Shown here piece by piece: positions 43,481-52,479 of a stretch of 64,000 bases of DNA. A program made the translations under genes and the position numbers. This DNA comes from Paenibacillus massiliensis 2301065 = DSM 16942 (GTDB lineage: Bacteria; Bacillota; Bacilli; Paenibacillales; Paenibacillaceae): positions 23,187 through 87,186 of the forward strand of contig NZ_KB898203.1 of assembly GCF_000377505.1 (NCBI RefSeq). The letters run 5' to 3'. The first letter of the stretch is position 1. Each line of letters opens with the position of its first letter. The notes beneath the pieces were generated by a model. It was not told the DNA's origin, did no database searches, and was given only the letters and a program-made list of their open reading frames with translations.

Positions 43481-44692
43481 ATGCAATATTCCTATGCTAC
43501 ACGTACGGCTGCCTTGCTGGCATCACCATTGCGTCACATTCGGGACCATGCCAGACGGCATTCTTTTATTTCTCTTGCGGAGGAGCTCCCTGCGCAGGAG
43601 CTTTTTCCCGTTAAGCTCCTGGATGAAGCGGCCCATGAGGTCCTGACCTCCGGGCCTGCTGTATTGCAATACGGTGATCCGGAAGGCTATCTGCCGCTGC
43701 GGGAATGGCTTACTGCGGAGTGGAAGTCCAGAAAGGGAATGAATGTTGATCCTCGTCAGGTGCTCCTTACGACCGGAACCCAGCAGGCCATCGATCTCGT
43801 CGTGAGGCTTATGGTAAATGCAGAAGACCCCGTGCTGATCGAGCAGCCAGGTTCCCCGGGTTCATTGCAGGTGCTGTCCATGCAGGGAGCGAGATTAATT
43901 CCCGTCCAGGCTGATGCACAGGGGACTGACCTTGCGGCGCTGGAAAGGCGAATGGCTGCAGATCGCCCCAAGCTGTTCATTGCGGCACCGTCTTTTTCGA
44001 ATCCGACAGGCTTTCTGTGGACGCTTGAGCAGAGGCAGGAGATTCTGTCCCTGTGCCAGAAATACAATGTGTTGCTGGTAGAGGATGACTCCTATGGTGA
44101 GCTGCATCTGCATCAGAATGAACAGATTCCCCCTTCTGTGGCGGCTCTTGATGATGAAGGCAGAGGGGGACACGTGCTGTACATTGGCTCATTCAGCAAG
44201 ACCATTGCTCCAGGACTGCGTACAGGTTGGGTGACGGGGCACCCGTCTTTAATTGAGGGTATGTCAGCTCTTAAGCAGCTTGCCGATATGCAATCCAGCT
44301 CCATGAATCAAAGACTGCTGCATCACTTACTTACAGATCATCGCTTCCGCTGGCATGATCATCTGGAGCTGCTGAACCGCGAATATCGTGTGCGACTCAA
44401 GCTGATGCTGGAGCTGCTCAAGCGGCCATTTTGGAAAGAGGTCACCTATCATGTTCCTGAGGGGGGCATGTATATGTGGGTACGTCTGCCAGAAGGACTG
44501 GAGAGTGCTGCCCTGCTGAAGGCTGTAATGCCTAAGGGTGTAGCCTTCATGCCAGGGGCGCTGTGTACTGCGGGGAACAGTGGCAATAGCTTTATCCGGC
44601 TGAACTTCAGTCATCCAGGACGAGAGGAATTGCTTATGGGGATGAATCTCATCGGCGAGACCATTACGGAGTTCACTGCTCGGCGTTCTTGA
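43481..44692 (+). CDS. PLP-dependent aminotransferase class I/II, 2-aminoadipate/aromatic type
   Basis: This 403-residue fold-type I aminotransferase is of the LysN/MocR-like subgroup, without an N-terminal DNA-binding domain. Marks are ALAEELPAQE-like start (SLAEELPAQELFP), YGDPEGYLPLREWL, TTGTQQAIDLVVRLM, PSFSNPTGFLW, EDDSYGELHL and the PLP lysine in GSFSKTIAPGLRTGW. ATG 43481 is 6 bases after GAGGGGG. The last 20 bases overlap the convergent DUF2161 gene. Substrate unknown. Confidence 0.88.
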   Translation: MQYSYATRTAALLASPLRHIRDHARRHSFISLAEELPAQELFPVKLLDEAAHEVLTSGPAVLQYGDPEGYLPLREWLTAEWKSRKGMNVDPRQVLLTTGTQQAIDLVVRLMVNAEDPVLIEQPGSPGSLQVLSMQGARLIPVQADAQGTDLAALERRMAADRPKLFIAAPSFSNPTGFLWTLEQRQEILSLCQKYNVLLVEDDSYGELHLHQNEQIPPSVAALDDEGRGGHVLYIGSFSKTIAPGLRTGWVTGHPSLIEGMSALKQLADMQSSSMNQRLLHHLLTDHRFRWHDHLELLNREYRVRLKLMLELLKRPFWKEVTYHVPEGGMYMWVRLPEGLESAALLKAVMPKGVAFMPGALCTAGNSGNSFIRLNFSHPGREELLMGMNLIGETITEFTARRS

Positions 44693-45479
44693 GTGAGCGT
44701 TCATCTGGAGCTGTCACGTATGGGGTCGGGGCTTCAGCCGCACATGAGGCCGACAGAGCTATTTGAGCCTCCAATACAGCCGCATATTCCTCCAATGCAC
44801 CCTGCCCCGCTGCTGTTAATACATATTTGCCTCGTGCTACGCGTTCGAACCATCCATAATAGTTTTTTTGCAGTACAGAGGCAGCGTCAGCTGCAGCCCC
44901 TGCGCGTGCGATCTGGGCGGGCGAAGCCTCCTTCAGGGAAGCAAGTATGGACGCTACTCGCAAGGCCTTCTCTCTGTAGGCAGTTACCAGCTTGCGCCGT
45001 GTACTCCCACCTTCATTATAATCTCCACTACGTGCTTGAAATTCCCGGATGAGCCGCTCCTTACGTGAGCCTTTTCGCGGAGCTGCTGCGGTGTGTCCTT
45101 GTCCCTGTATGATTGCCGGGGTACAGATGATCTCAACAAGCGCAGGCTTCGTCTTGTATAGCGTTACTGTAATCAGGCCCAAGCCCAGCTTGCGGCACAG
45201 CTCCGCCAGCTCTTGCCAGCGCTGATTGACAGCGCCTTTTTTGCTGCGATTTTTCTCCACAGCCAGATAGACCTCGCCTCCCAGCTTCAATCGCTGTAGC
45301 CCCTGAAGGAGAAGCGCCAGGCTGAAGGTTTTCTTAATTTCTACGATCAGCGGCTGCTGCGAATTCTCCCTGAGACCCACCAGATCACAGTTGTTCACCT
45401 CTCCACGAATGATATAGCCCCGTCCCTCGAAAAAGGCTTTGATCGGTGCATATAGCTCTGTCTCTCGTTGGACTGCCAT
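44673..45479 (-). CDS. DUF2161 protein, PD-(D/E)XK-like nuclease fold
   Basis: This product of 268 residues begins with a restriction-endonuclease-like domain: PIKAFFEGRGYIIRGEVNNC, then the metal-site order D (CDLVGL), E-x-K (LIVEIKKTF) at about residues 33 and 48-50. The C-terminal third is winged-helix-like (VASILASLKEASPAQIARA, then QKNYYGWFERVARGKYVLT). DUF2161 proteins are annotated as PD-(D/E)XK-type; function is unknown. The start is ATG 45479 after AAAAGGAGCGG; the upstream frame to 45506 precedes that site. Its 3' end overlaps the aminotransferase gene by 20 bases. Confidence 0.8.
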   Translation of the reverse strand: MAVQRETELYAPIKAFFEGRGYIIRGEVNNCDLVGLRENSQQPLIVEIKKTFSLALLLQGLQRLKLGGEVYLAVEKNRSKKGAVNQRWQELAELCRKLGLGLITVTLYKTKPALVEIICTPAIIQGQGHTAAAPRKGSRKERLIREFQARSGDYNEGGSTRRKLVTAYREKALRVASILASLKEASPAQIARAGAAADAASVLQKNYYGWFERVARGKYVLTAAGQGALEEYAAVLEAQIALSASCAAEAPTPYVTAPDERSLKNAEQ

Positions 45480-45685
45480 GGTAACTCCGCTCCTTTTTGA
45501 TTCCATCTGCTAATAGTATATCACGGTCTTCAAGCCCGGATTTCGTACACGGCCACGAAAAAAAGCGGTCAATAATCCATTAGATTCTGCATAGTTATGT
45601 AATACGCTTTTGTAACGCATAACTAAGCGATCCTTAACCATTCGGAGCGGAGGTTACTACTAAGGAGCCATAGGAGGTACAGGTT

Positions 45686-47581
45686 ATGAAGATTTTTGAG
45701 CGCGTTGCGAAGTACCAGGCGGAAAGCGAGCGTTTGGCGTGGAGTGGGAACTTCCGTGATTATCTGGAGATTCTCAGCAAGAACCCCTCGCCGGCGATGA
45801 CTGCTCATGCAAGGGTTTATGAGATGATCAAATCCTTTGGAGTCGAGACCTCCGGGGGCCAGAAGCGTTACAAATTCTTTGAGCAGGAGCTATTCGGTCT
45901 AGACCGGGCTGTAGAGAAGCTGGTGGAGGAGTATTTCCATTCGGCAGCGCGCAGACTGGATGTGCGAAAAAGAATCCTGCTGCTTATGGGACCTGTGAGC
46001 GGGGGCAAATCGACCTTGGTCACTTTGCTGAAGCGGGGGCTGGAGCAGTTCTCACGCACCGACCAAGGAGCTGTATATGCTATTGATGGGTGCCCGATGT
46101 ATGAGGAGCCTTTGCATTTGATACCTCATGAGCTGCGCCCGGAAGTAGAGAAAGAGCTTGGTGTTCGAATTGAGGGCAATCTGTGCCCTTCCTGCCAAAT
46201 GCGTCTACGTACCGAATATGACGGTGATATTGAGAAGGTGCGTGTGAAGCGCGTACTCATCTCGGAGGATCAAAGGGTGGGTATTGGTACCTTCAGTCCA
46301 TCTGACCCCAAATCCCAAGATATTGCTGATCTGACGGGAAGCATCGACTTCTCTACGATAACGGAATATGGCTCGGAATCCGATCCACGTGCATATCGCT
46401 TCGATGGCGAGCTTAACAAGGCGAACCGTGGTCTGATGGAATTTCAGGAGATGCTCAAATGTGATGAGAAATTCCTGTGGAACCTTCTCTCCTTGACCCA
46501 GGAGGGCAATTTCAAGGCAGGCAGATTTGCGTTAATCAGTGCAGATGAGCTGATCATTGCCCACACGAATGAAGCAGAGTACAAATCCTTCATTGCGAAT
46601 AAGAAGAACGAAGCACTACAATCTCGCATGATCGTCATGCCAATTCCCTATAATCTCAAGGTATCTGAGGAAGAGAAGATATATAGCAAGCTGATTCAAC
46701 AGAGCGATATGCGACATATCCATATTGCACCGCATGCACTGCGGGCAGCAGCGATATTCTCCATCCTGACTAGACTCAAGGAGAGTAAGAAGCAGGGGAT
46801 GGATCTGGTCAAGAAAATGCGGATGTATGATGGTGAAGAGGTCGAGGGCTACAAGGAAGCTGACCTTAAAGAGATGCAAACGGAATATCTGGATGAGGGA
46901 ATGTCAGGCGTCGATCCACGTTATGTCATTAACCGGATATCCAGTGCACTGATCAAGCAGGATCTGGAATGCATCAATGCTCTCGATATTCTCCGGGCGA
47001 TCAAGGATGGCCTCGATCAGCATGCCTCTATTAATAAGGAGGAGCGCGAACGATATCTGAACTATATCGCTATTGCGCGGCGAGAATATGACGAGCTGGC
47101 GAAGAAGGAAGTGCAAAAAGCCTTCGTGTACTCCTTCGAGGAGTCTGCCCGTACCTTGTTCGATAACTATCTCGATAACATTGAAGCCTTTTGCAACTGG
47201 TCCAAAATCCGTGACCCACTGACGGATGAGGAGCTGGACCCGGACGAAAGACTGATGAGATCCATTGAGGAGCAGATCGGGGTATCGGAAAATGCCAAAA
47301 AAGCCTTCCGCGAGGAAATATTGATCCGCATCTCTGCCTACTCTCGAAAGGGACGCAAGTTCGAGTATCATAATCACGACCGACTGCGGGAAGCGATTGA
47401 GAAGAAGCTATTCGCAGATCTGAAGGACATTGTCAAGATTACGACCTCTACCAAGACCCCTGATGCCAATCAGCTCAAGCGTATCAATGAAGTGAGTAAG
47501 CGATTGATCGACGAGCATGGCTACTGCCCGATCTGCGCGAACGAGCTACTGCGATATGTGGGTAGTCTGCTGAATAGATAG
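45686..47581 (+). CDS. prkA: PrkA family serine kinase / AAA protein
   Basis: This 631-residue PrkA protein has an N-terminal AAA-like domain with Walker A GPVSGGKST (about residues 108-116) and Walker B-like region, and a C-terminal kinase-homology part (PVKE-like helices, EIRKAFREEILIRISAY near the end). The zinc-type CPSC/CPIC motifs are at ..NLCPSCQMRL and GYCPICANELL. In Bacillus PrkA is sporulation-expressed and belongs to a set with yhbH and spoVR. ATAGGAGGT precedes the ATG. Here yhbH-spoVR lie 10 kb away and on the other strand. Confidence 0.95.
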   Translation: MKIFERVAKYQAESERLAWSGNFRDYLEILSKNPSPAMTAHARVYEMIKSFGVETSGGQKRYKFFEQELFGLDRAVEKLVEEYFHSAARRLDVRKRILLLMGPVSGGKSTLVTLLKRGLEQFSRTDQGAVYAIDGCPMYEEPLHLIPHELRPEVEKELGVRIEGNLCPSCQMRLRTEYDGDIEKVRVKRVLISEDQRVGIGTFSPSDPKSQDIADLTGSIDFSTITEYGSESDPRAYRFDGELNKANRGLMEFQEMLKCDEKFLWNLLSLTQEGNFKAGRFALISADELIIAHTNEAEYKSFIANKKNEALQSRMIVMPIPYNLKVSEEEKIYSKLIQQSDMRHIHIAPHALRAAAIFSILTRLKESKKQGMDLVKKMRMYDGEEVEGYKEADLKEMQTEYLDEGMSGVDPRYVINRISSALIKQDLECINALDILRAIKDGLDQHASINKEERERYLNYIAIARREYDELAKKEVQKAFVYSFEESARTLFDNYLDNIEAFCNWSKIRDPLTDEELDPDERLMRSIEEQIGVSENAKKAFREEILIRISAYSRKGRKFEYHNHDRLREAIEKKLFADLKDIVKITTSTKTPDANQLKRINEVSKRLIDEHGYCPICANELLRYVGSLLNR

Positions 47582-47703
47582 AGGACAGATGAATAGATTA
47601 GCCTTGAGCATCCCGGTGACTTCCCTCTTCAGGGCAGTATGGCAGGGATGCTATTTGGTCTGTATAATGAGAGCCATAGTATCCATAGCAATGGAGTGAT
47701 GAT

Positions 47704-48717
47704 ATGGCCTCTATTCATGATGTCGCCAAGGCGGCAGGCGTATCTGTCGCGACCGTGTCGAAGGTGGTTAACGGCTACCCGGATGTCAGTGACAAGACTC
47801 GTAAAAAAGTGAACAAGATCATTGAAGAGCTTCGCTACCATCCCAATGTCATGGCCCGTGGACTCGTGAAGAAGCGATCGTGGAATGTAGGAGTGCTGAT
47901 CAATGTACCGTTCACAAATCCATTCGTCTCTGAATTGCTGGAGGGTATCAAGACGGCGCTGGAGCATAGCGGCTATGATCTGATGAAGCTGTCCACCCGG
48001 CTTGATGATCCGTCCTATTCCTTTTATGAGCATTGCCGTAGCCGAAGTCTGGACGGTGTGGTGATTTTTGGGGCGGAGCCTGACAACAAGGGTGTATCCG
48101 ATCTTATTGATTCAGATATTCCAGTGATGTTTGTGGATGAGGATGTCACTGGGCCGCGCACAGGCTCGATCATGACGGACAGTCGAATGGCCCTTCAAAT
48201 GGTGGTACGGCATCTATATGAGCTTGGTCATCGTAGAATTGCTTACATTGCCGGGTCCCAGGGGACGGCGGTTGCCCATTTGCGAAAGCAGGGATATGTG
48301 GAGGGTTTGCAAGCATGTGGACTTGCTTGTCTGGATGAATATATTGAGGAATGTGACTATACCTTTGATGGTGGAAGACAGTCGGCATCCAAGCTAATAA
48401 CCATCGCTCATCCGCCGACGGCATTGGTATGCGTGTCGGACATGGCTGCCTTCGGCGCCATTCATGAGCTGATGAGTCGTGGTCTGTCCGTGCCTACCGA
48501 TATTTCGGTAGTAGGGTTCGATAATACCTATTATGCGCAAGTGTTCAGACCAGGGCTGACGACGGTGAATCAAAATATTCACAACATCGGTATTCGCTGC
48601 ATTGAGCATCTGATCAGAATGATTGAACAGCCTGATGCACGTCCCCCTGCAGCTCTGGAGCCACCAGACCTGGTGGTACGCGAGACGACTGCCGCTCCGG
48701 CACATCTTCTGGGATAG
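47704..48717 (+). CDS. LacI/GalR-family transcriptional regulator
   Basis: This 337-residue regulator has an N-terminal LacI helix-turn-helix (ASIHDVAKAAGVSVATVSKV, residues 2-21) and hinge helix, then a periplasmic-binding-protein-like effector domain (about 60-335) with typical strands such as VIFGAEPDNKGV and STDISVVGFDN-like text (PTDISVVGFDNTYY). The effector, probably a sugar, and its target genes are not evident; no sugar operon adjoins. The ATG follows GGAGTGATGAT. Confidence 0.93.
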   Translation: MASIHDVAKAAGVSVATVSKVVNGYPDVSDKTRKKVNKIIEELRYHPNVMARGLVKKRSWNVGVLINVPFTNPFVSELLEGIKTALEHSGYDLMKLSTRLDDPSYSFYEHCRSRSLDGVVIFGAEPDNKGVSDLIDSDIPVMFVDEDVTGPRTGSIMTDSRMALQMVVRHLYELGHRRIAYIAGSQGTAVAHLRKQGYVEGLQACGLACLDEYIEECDYTFDGGRQSASKLITIAHPPTALVCVSDMAAFGAIHELMSRGLSVPTDISVVGFDNTYYAQVFRPGLTTVNQNIHNIGIRCIEHLIRMIEQPDARPPAALEPPDLVVRETTAAPAHLLG

Positions 48718-48821
48718 AGAGAGGATGAGAGCACGGGCATTGGCAGTTAGCAACAAGATAGGCTGACAAAGGGGAAATTACGAATTAGGGTCGCTAAGAA
48801 TCAAGGGGGAAATATAACCGC

Positions 48822-49514
48822 ATGTCAGAAGTTATTTTGGTCGTAGAGGATGAGGTAGCCATCTCGCGAGTGCTGAAGGCTTATCTAGAGAAATCGGGAT
48901 ATCAGGTAGAGCAAGCCTTTTCCGGGATGGAGGCATTAATGAAGTGCACATCCACGACACATCCGTCATTGGTGCTGCTGGATGTCATGCTTCCCGATTA
49001 TGACGGGTGGTATCTGCTCGGGAAGATCCGTGAGCGGCATAACTGCCCGGTCATTATGCTAACAGCCTTGGGGAGCATTGATCACAAGCTGAAGGGGCTC
49101 GACCTTGGAGCGGATGATTACATTACGAAGCCGTTCATAGGAGAAGAGGTGACTGCTCGCGTCCGCACGGTGCTGAGGCGATCCCATAGTCAGGTGGCGA
49201 CCAAAGAGATTATTACATACGGGAGTCTAATGTTTAATTTTAATGCGCATTCTGTGCATTTATGTGGTGAGGAGCTTTACTTTACACCAAGAGATCTGTC
49301 CCTGCTGCTGTTCCTCGCGAAGCATCCGAATCAGACCTTCACCAGAAATCAATTAATAGAGCAGGTATGGAGCATTGATTACGAGGGAAGTGATCGGGCG
49401 GTGGACCTGGCTGTGAAGCGAATACGCAAAACATTGGAGCGTTGGCCAAATGCAGAGGGAGAAATCAAAACTTTACGCGGATTGGGGTATCAGTTCAGTG
49501 TTGAGGAAGTCTAA
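48822..49514 (+). CDS. OmpR/PhoB-family response regulator upstream of the efflux cluster
   Basis: This 230-residue regulator has acidic residues in VVEDEVA, phospho-acceptor Asp54 (LVLLDVMLPDY), Lys in YITKPFIGEEV, and a C-terminal winged helix ending LRGLGYQFSVEEV. It is paired with the kinase at 49528 and lies directly before the TolC/MacA/MacB-like genes. A direct repeat at 51093-51111 upstream of that cluster is the likely target. AAGGGGGAAA precedes the ATG. Confidence 0.95.
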   Translation: MSEVILVVEDEVAISRVLKAYLEKSGYQVEQAFSGMEALMKCTSTTHPSLVLLDVMLPDYDGWYLLGKIRERHNCPVIMLTALGSIDHKLKGLDLGADDYITKPFIGEEVTARVRTVLRRSHSQVATKEIITYGSLMFNFNAHSVHLCGEELYFTPRDLSLLLFLAKHPNQTFTRNQLIEQVWSIDYEGSDRAVDLAVKRIRKTLERWPNAEGEIKTLRGLGYQFSVEEV

Positions 49515-49527
49515 TCAGAGAACAACG

Positions 49528-50964
49528 ATGCTTCGATACTGGACAACCAGATATCTGCTAACGCTGTGCATCGGGCTCATAACCATTGGTATATTGTCTT
49601 TCTTCTGGCTGCAGTATTACGAGAAGCAGAAGCAGTTGGATTACATGGATCTGCTGGCAGCAGATACGGCCGAACTGGTCGTTGTAGATGGGAAGCTGGC
49701 GCCGGATTACGATCTCTTCAATATCGTGGAACGCAAGCAGAAGATGATTCCGTTCAAGGACAAGCCCTGCTTCATCCTGCTTGACGATAATAAGAAGGTC
49801 ATCTCCAGCAGTATGTATTACGATGTAAACGGAGAAATTATGAGCCATCTCCAGCGCTTTGCTGGAGGAGCGGATCGGACGGATAGCTTCCAGATCGGGC
49901 CAGGACCGGGGTTAAGCTTCTATGCTGTGCAAAAGGAAGTTGAGCATAATGGCCGCACGCTGGGGTGGGTAATCATTTTACAGCCTGAAAAGCTGCTGAT
50001 CACCGCTCCGTGGCAGGTGCATCTGCTGATCATTCTGGTACTCAGTCTCGGACTGCTCGGCTGGGCAGTCATCTATCTGCTCACACGCAGATTGTACCGT
50101 CCGATCGGAGTTGTAGTGAATGCGGCAGAGCAGATCGTTGCCGGGAATTATGATCTGAGTCTCTATAAAGGTGTGAAGGAACAGGAAATCTATGAGTTAA
50201 TGAATGCATTTGAGGAGATGGCGAAGCGCCTGAAGCAGATGGAGCTGATGAGAACACAGCTGCTGGCTGGCGTTACTCATGAGCTGAAGACTCCGGTCAC
50301 GTCCATTAGCGGCTTGATTCAGGCTGTGCAGGAGGATGTCGTCAGTGGTGAGGAGGCGAAAGAGTTCCTGGATATTTGCCGCCATGAGACGAATCGCTTG
50401 CAGCACATGATTGAGGATTTGCTGGAATTCAATTCCTTTGCCGTAGGGGATTTCAAGGTGCATAAGGAGATGGTTCAGCTACAGGAGCTTGTGAAGGATA
50501 TATTGCGTCAATGGGAGCTTACACAGGAGGCCAGATGCGTCAAAGTGTCGCTGAGCTCGAATAAAGAGGAGCTGGAGGTGTGCACCGATCCATTGCGACT
50601 GCAGCAAATTCTGTATAACCTGCTGAATAACGCCCGCCAAGCCAGTGATGCTTCCAGCGGGGAAATGGAGGCCATTCCTCGCATAGAGGTGGACATCATG
50701 ATGACGGGTCAGGAGATCATCCTCGATGTCAAGGATTGGGGGAACGGTATTCCTGCAGCGGAGCAGGCTCTTATATTTGAGCGTTTCTATCGGGGAGAAG
50801 GGAAGAAGCACAAGGTACGAGGGCTAGGTATTGGGCTACCCTTCAGCCGCATGATGGCTCGTTCGCTTGGGGGAGAGCTGTTGCTTCTGAGAAGTGGACA
50901 AGGAGAGACGGTATTCAGACTGGTGTTGCCTGTGACGGATCATCGGCTTGAAGGAACGAGATAG
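49528..50964 (+). CDS. Sensor histidine kinase of the efflux cluster
   Basis: This kinase of 478 residues has a first membrane helix (LLTLCIGLITIGILSFFWL), an extracellular domain of about 130 residues, a second helix (about 165-190), HAMP, and HisKA with His in AGVTHELKTPVTSI. The HATPase_c domain follows with NLLNNARQAS, DWGNGIPA and GLGIGLPFSRMMA. Start is uncertain: ATG 49528 has a weak ribosome site; GTG 49498 or TTG 49501, inside the regulator gene, are also possible. Together with the regulator it probably senses an envelope or drug signal. Confidence 0.93.
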   Translation: MLRYWTTRYLLTLCIGLITIGILSFFWLQYYEKQKQLDYMDLLAADTAELVVVDGKLAPDYDLFNIVERKQKMIPFKDKPCFILLDDNKKVISSSMYYDVNGEIMSHLQRFAGGADRTDSFQIGPGPGLSFYAVQKEVEHNGRTLGWVIILQPEKLLITAPWQVHLLIILVLSLGLLGWAVIYLLTRRLYRPIGVVVNAAEQIVAGNYDLSLYKGVKEQEIYELMNAFEEMAKRLKQMELMRTQLLAGVTHELKTPVTSISGLIQAVQEDVVSGEEAKEFLDICRHETNRLQHMIEDLLEFNSFAVGDFKVHKEMVQLQELVKDILRQWELTQEARCVKVSLSSNKEELEVCTDPLRLQQILYNLLNNARQASDASSGEMEAIPRIEVDIMMTGQEIILDVKDWGNGIPAAEQALIFERFYRGEGKKHKVRGLGIGLPFSRMMARSLGGELLLLRSGQGETVFRLVLPVTDHRLEGTR

Positions 50965-51037
50965 CTAAACTAGTGCACTTGGTGAGGAAGGCTCACATGC
51001 AGCATGGCTTCATGTTGAATTATATATGCTTGGAACT

Positions 51038-51084
51038 AGGGACATTCGGGGCCGCTACATGGCTTCGGGTTGTCCCTTTTTTTT
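51038..51084 (+). terminator. Terminator between the kinase gene and the efflux cluster
   Basis: GGGACATTCGGGG and CTTCGGGTTGTCCC pair as a long stem followed by a run of eight T. It separates the two-component genes from the efflux genes, so the latter need their own promoter. Confidence 0.8.
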
Positions 51085-51092
51085 GGGTTGCT

Positions 51093-51130
51093 TGACACAT
51101 GCCTGACACATTGCATTGCTACGCTAGATT
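51093..51130 (+). promoter_or_regulatory. Putative response-regulator operator and promoter of the efflux cluster
   Basis: TGACACAT occurs at 51093-51100 and 51104-51111, an exact direct repeat with an 11-base period, one helical turn, as bound by dimers of OmpR-family regulators. A TAGATT box at 51125-51130 could be the -10, which would put the repeat over the -35 region. The OmpR-family gene 1.6 kb upstream is the obvious candidate. Binding is inferred. Confidence 0.55.
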
Positions 51131-51164
51131 TAGCAGAGATGAGAGTTATGAAGGAGTGAAGGAA

Positions 51165-52427
51165 ATGAAGCGACACACAGCTGTTGCCGTACTGATGTTG
51201 ACCGTGTGTTCAGCCAGCCTGCTTCCGGCTGCATACGCAGAGACAGAGCTGGTGGGAGGAGCCGCTGACCCGGCAAAAGTGAGTGAAGCGGCCAATCTGA
51301 CGACTGAAGCGGCTAACGATGCTGCCAAGGGCGCAGCAATCGGAGACACGGGCACAAATGCACACACTTCAAGTGTGCCCAGTGCTGCAAGCTCCACCTC
51401 CAGTGCAACGGAGGCTGGGCAGGTATCAGGCTTGTCCCTGGATGATGCGATAGGGCTAGCTATAACGAATAGCTACAGCCTGAAGAGTGCTCTAAGCAGC
51501 TATCAGCGCAGCGGAATTAATCTGGAGACAGCTGCCGATAATCTGGATTACATCCCGACAGGGACAGGGACTGGTGAAGATGGCGCGTCTTCTCGCTCAG
51601 CCTGGAAGCAATATAACTCATCTAATGTGAATTATCTGATGGCACTGAGGAATATCGATACTGTGAAGGATCAGATCGCATACAAGACGGTGGTCGCCTA
51701 CTATGGTGTGCTGTCCTCCGAGAGAGCGCTGCAGACAACAGAGACCTCGCTGGAGATTGCCCGTGCTGAGGAGCAAGCTGCGCTGGCGAAGGCCAGCAAA
51801 GGGAAGCTCTCTGGAGCAGCCCGGGATGAATTTGTCCAGTCGAGAATCGAGGCAGAGCAGAGCTTGACTCAGGCTCAGGATACGCTGAAGCAGAAGAGGG
51901 AGAGCTTGCTAACGATGCTGGGTATGGGCCTGAATGAGACGCTTGTGCTATCGGACACGCCAGCATATCAGGAGCCAGAGAAGCTTGATATCGAGACCTA
52001 TATACAAAAGGTGATCTCTTATGACCCTACAATCTGGCAGAAGGAGAGAAGTGTGGAGCTGGCTGAGCTGAATGTCACCTACTTCTCGTTCAACTCCAGT
52101 GACGGTGAGTATGAGCTAGTCAAGATGTCTGTTGCCGATGCGAATAGCGAACTGACGAACAGCAAAAAGGAGCTGGGTGAATCGCTCAGAAGCACCTATT
52201 ACAATCAGCAAAATCTACAGCAGCAGTATGAGCAAGTTCAGGGGAAGCTAACCGCTGCACACAATGCACTGACGATTGTTAATAAGAAGTGGGAGCGAGG
52301 ACTCGTTACACAGATTGATGTAATGAAGGCAGAGCAAAGCGTGAGCAATCTCGAAGTACAGCTTCAGGATTTGTTACTGCAGATGGATGAGGTGCAGCGT
52401 GTGCTGGAAGCGCCTTGGATTGATTAG
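51165..52427 (+). CDS. TolC-like (outer-membrane efflux protein-like) secreted protein
   Basis: This product of 420 residues has a signal peptide (VAVLMLTVCSASLLPAAYA, to about residue 25) and an Ala/Ser/Thr-rich linker (about 28-85). A long helical part follows with the repeated TolC/OEP layout: LSLDDAIGLAITNSYSLKSA starts repeat one, and LNETLVLSDTPAYQEPE then YIQKVISYDPTIWQK starts repeat two. The heptad-rich ends (LEVQLQDLLLQMDEVQRVL) fit the barrel's coiled-coil tunnel. The OEP beta strands are not obvious. In a Gram-positive this would be exported. GGAGTGAAGG precedes ATG 51165. Confidence 0.82.
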   Translation: MKRHTAVAVLMLTVCSASLLPAAYAETELVGGAADPAKVSEAANLTTEAANDAAKGAAIGDTGTNAHTSSVPSAASSTSSATEAGQVSGLSLDDAIGLAITNSYSLKSALSSYQRSGINLETAADNLDYIPTGTGTGEDGASSRSAWKQYNSSNVNYLMALRNIDTVKDQIAYKTVVAYYGVLSSERALQTTETSLEIARAEEQAALAKASKGKLSGAARDEFVQSRIEAEQSLTQAQDTLKQKRESLLTMLGMGLNETLVLSDTPAYQEPEKLDIETYIQKVISYDPTIWQKERSVELAELNVTYFSFNSSDGEYELVKMSVADANSELTNSKKELGESLRSTYYNQQNLQQQYEQVQGKLTAAHNALTIVNKKWERGLVTQIDVMKAEQSVSNLEVQLQDLLLQMDEVQRVLEAPWID

Positions 52428-52479
52428 CTTGGATTGATTAGTTAATTAGGTTCCATCAAGACAATTGGAGGTTACATAT

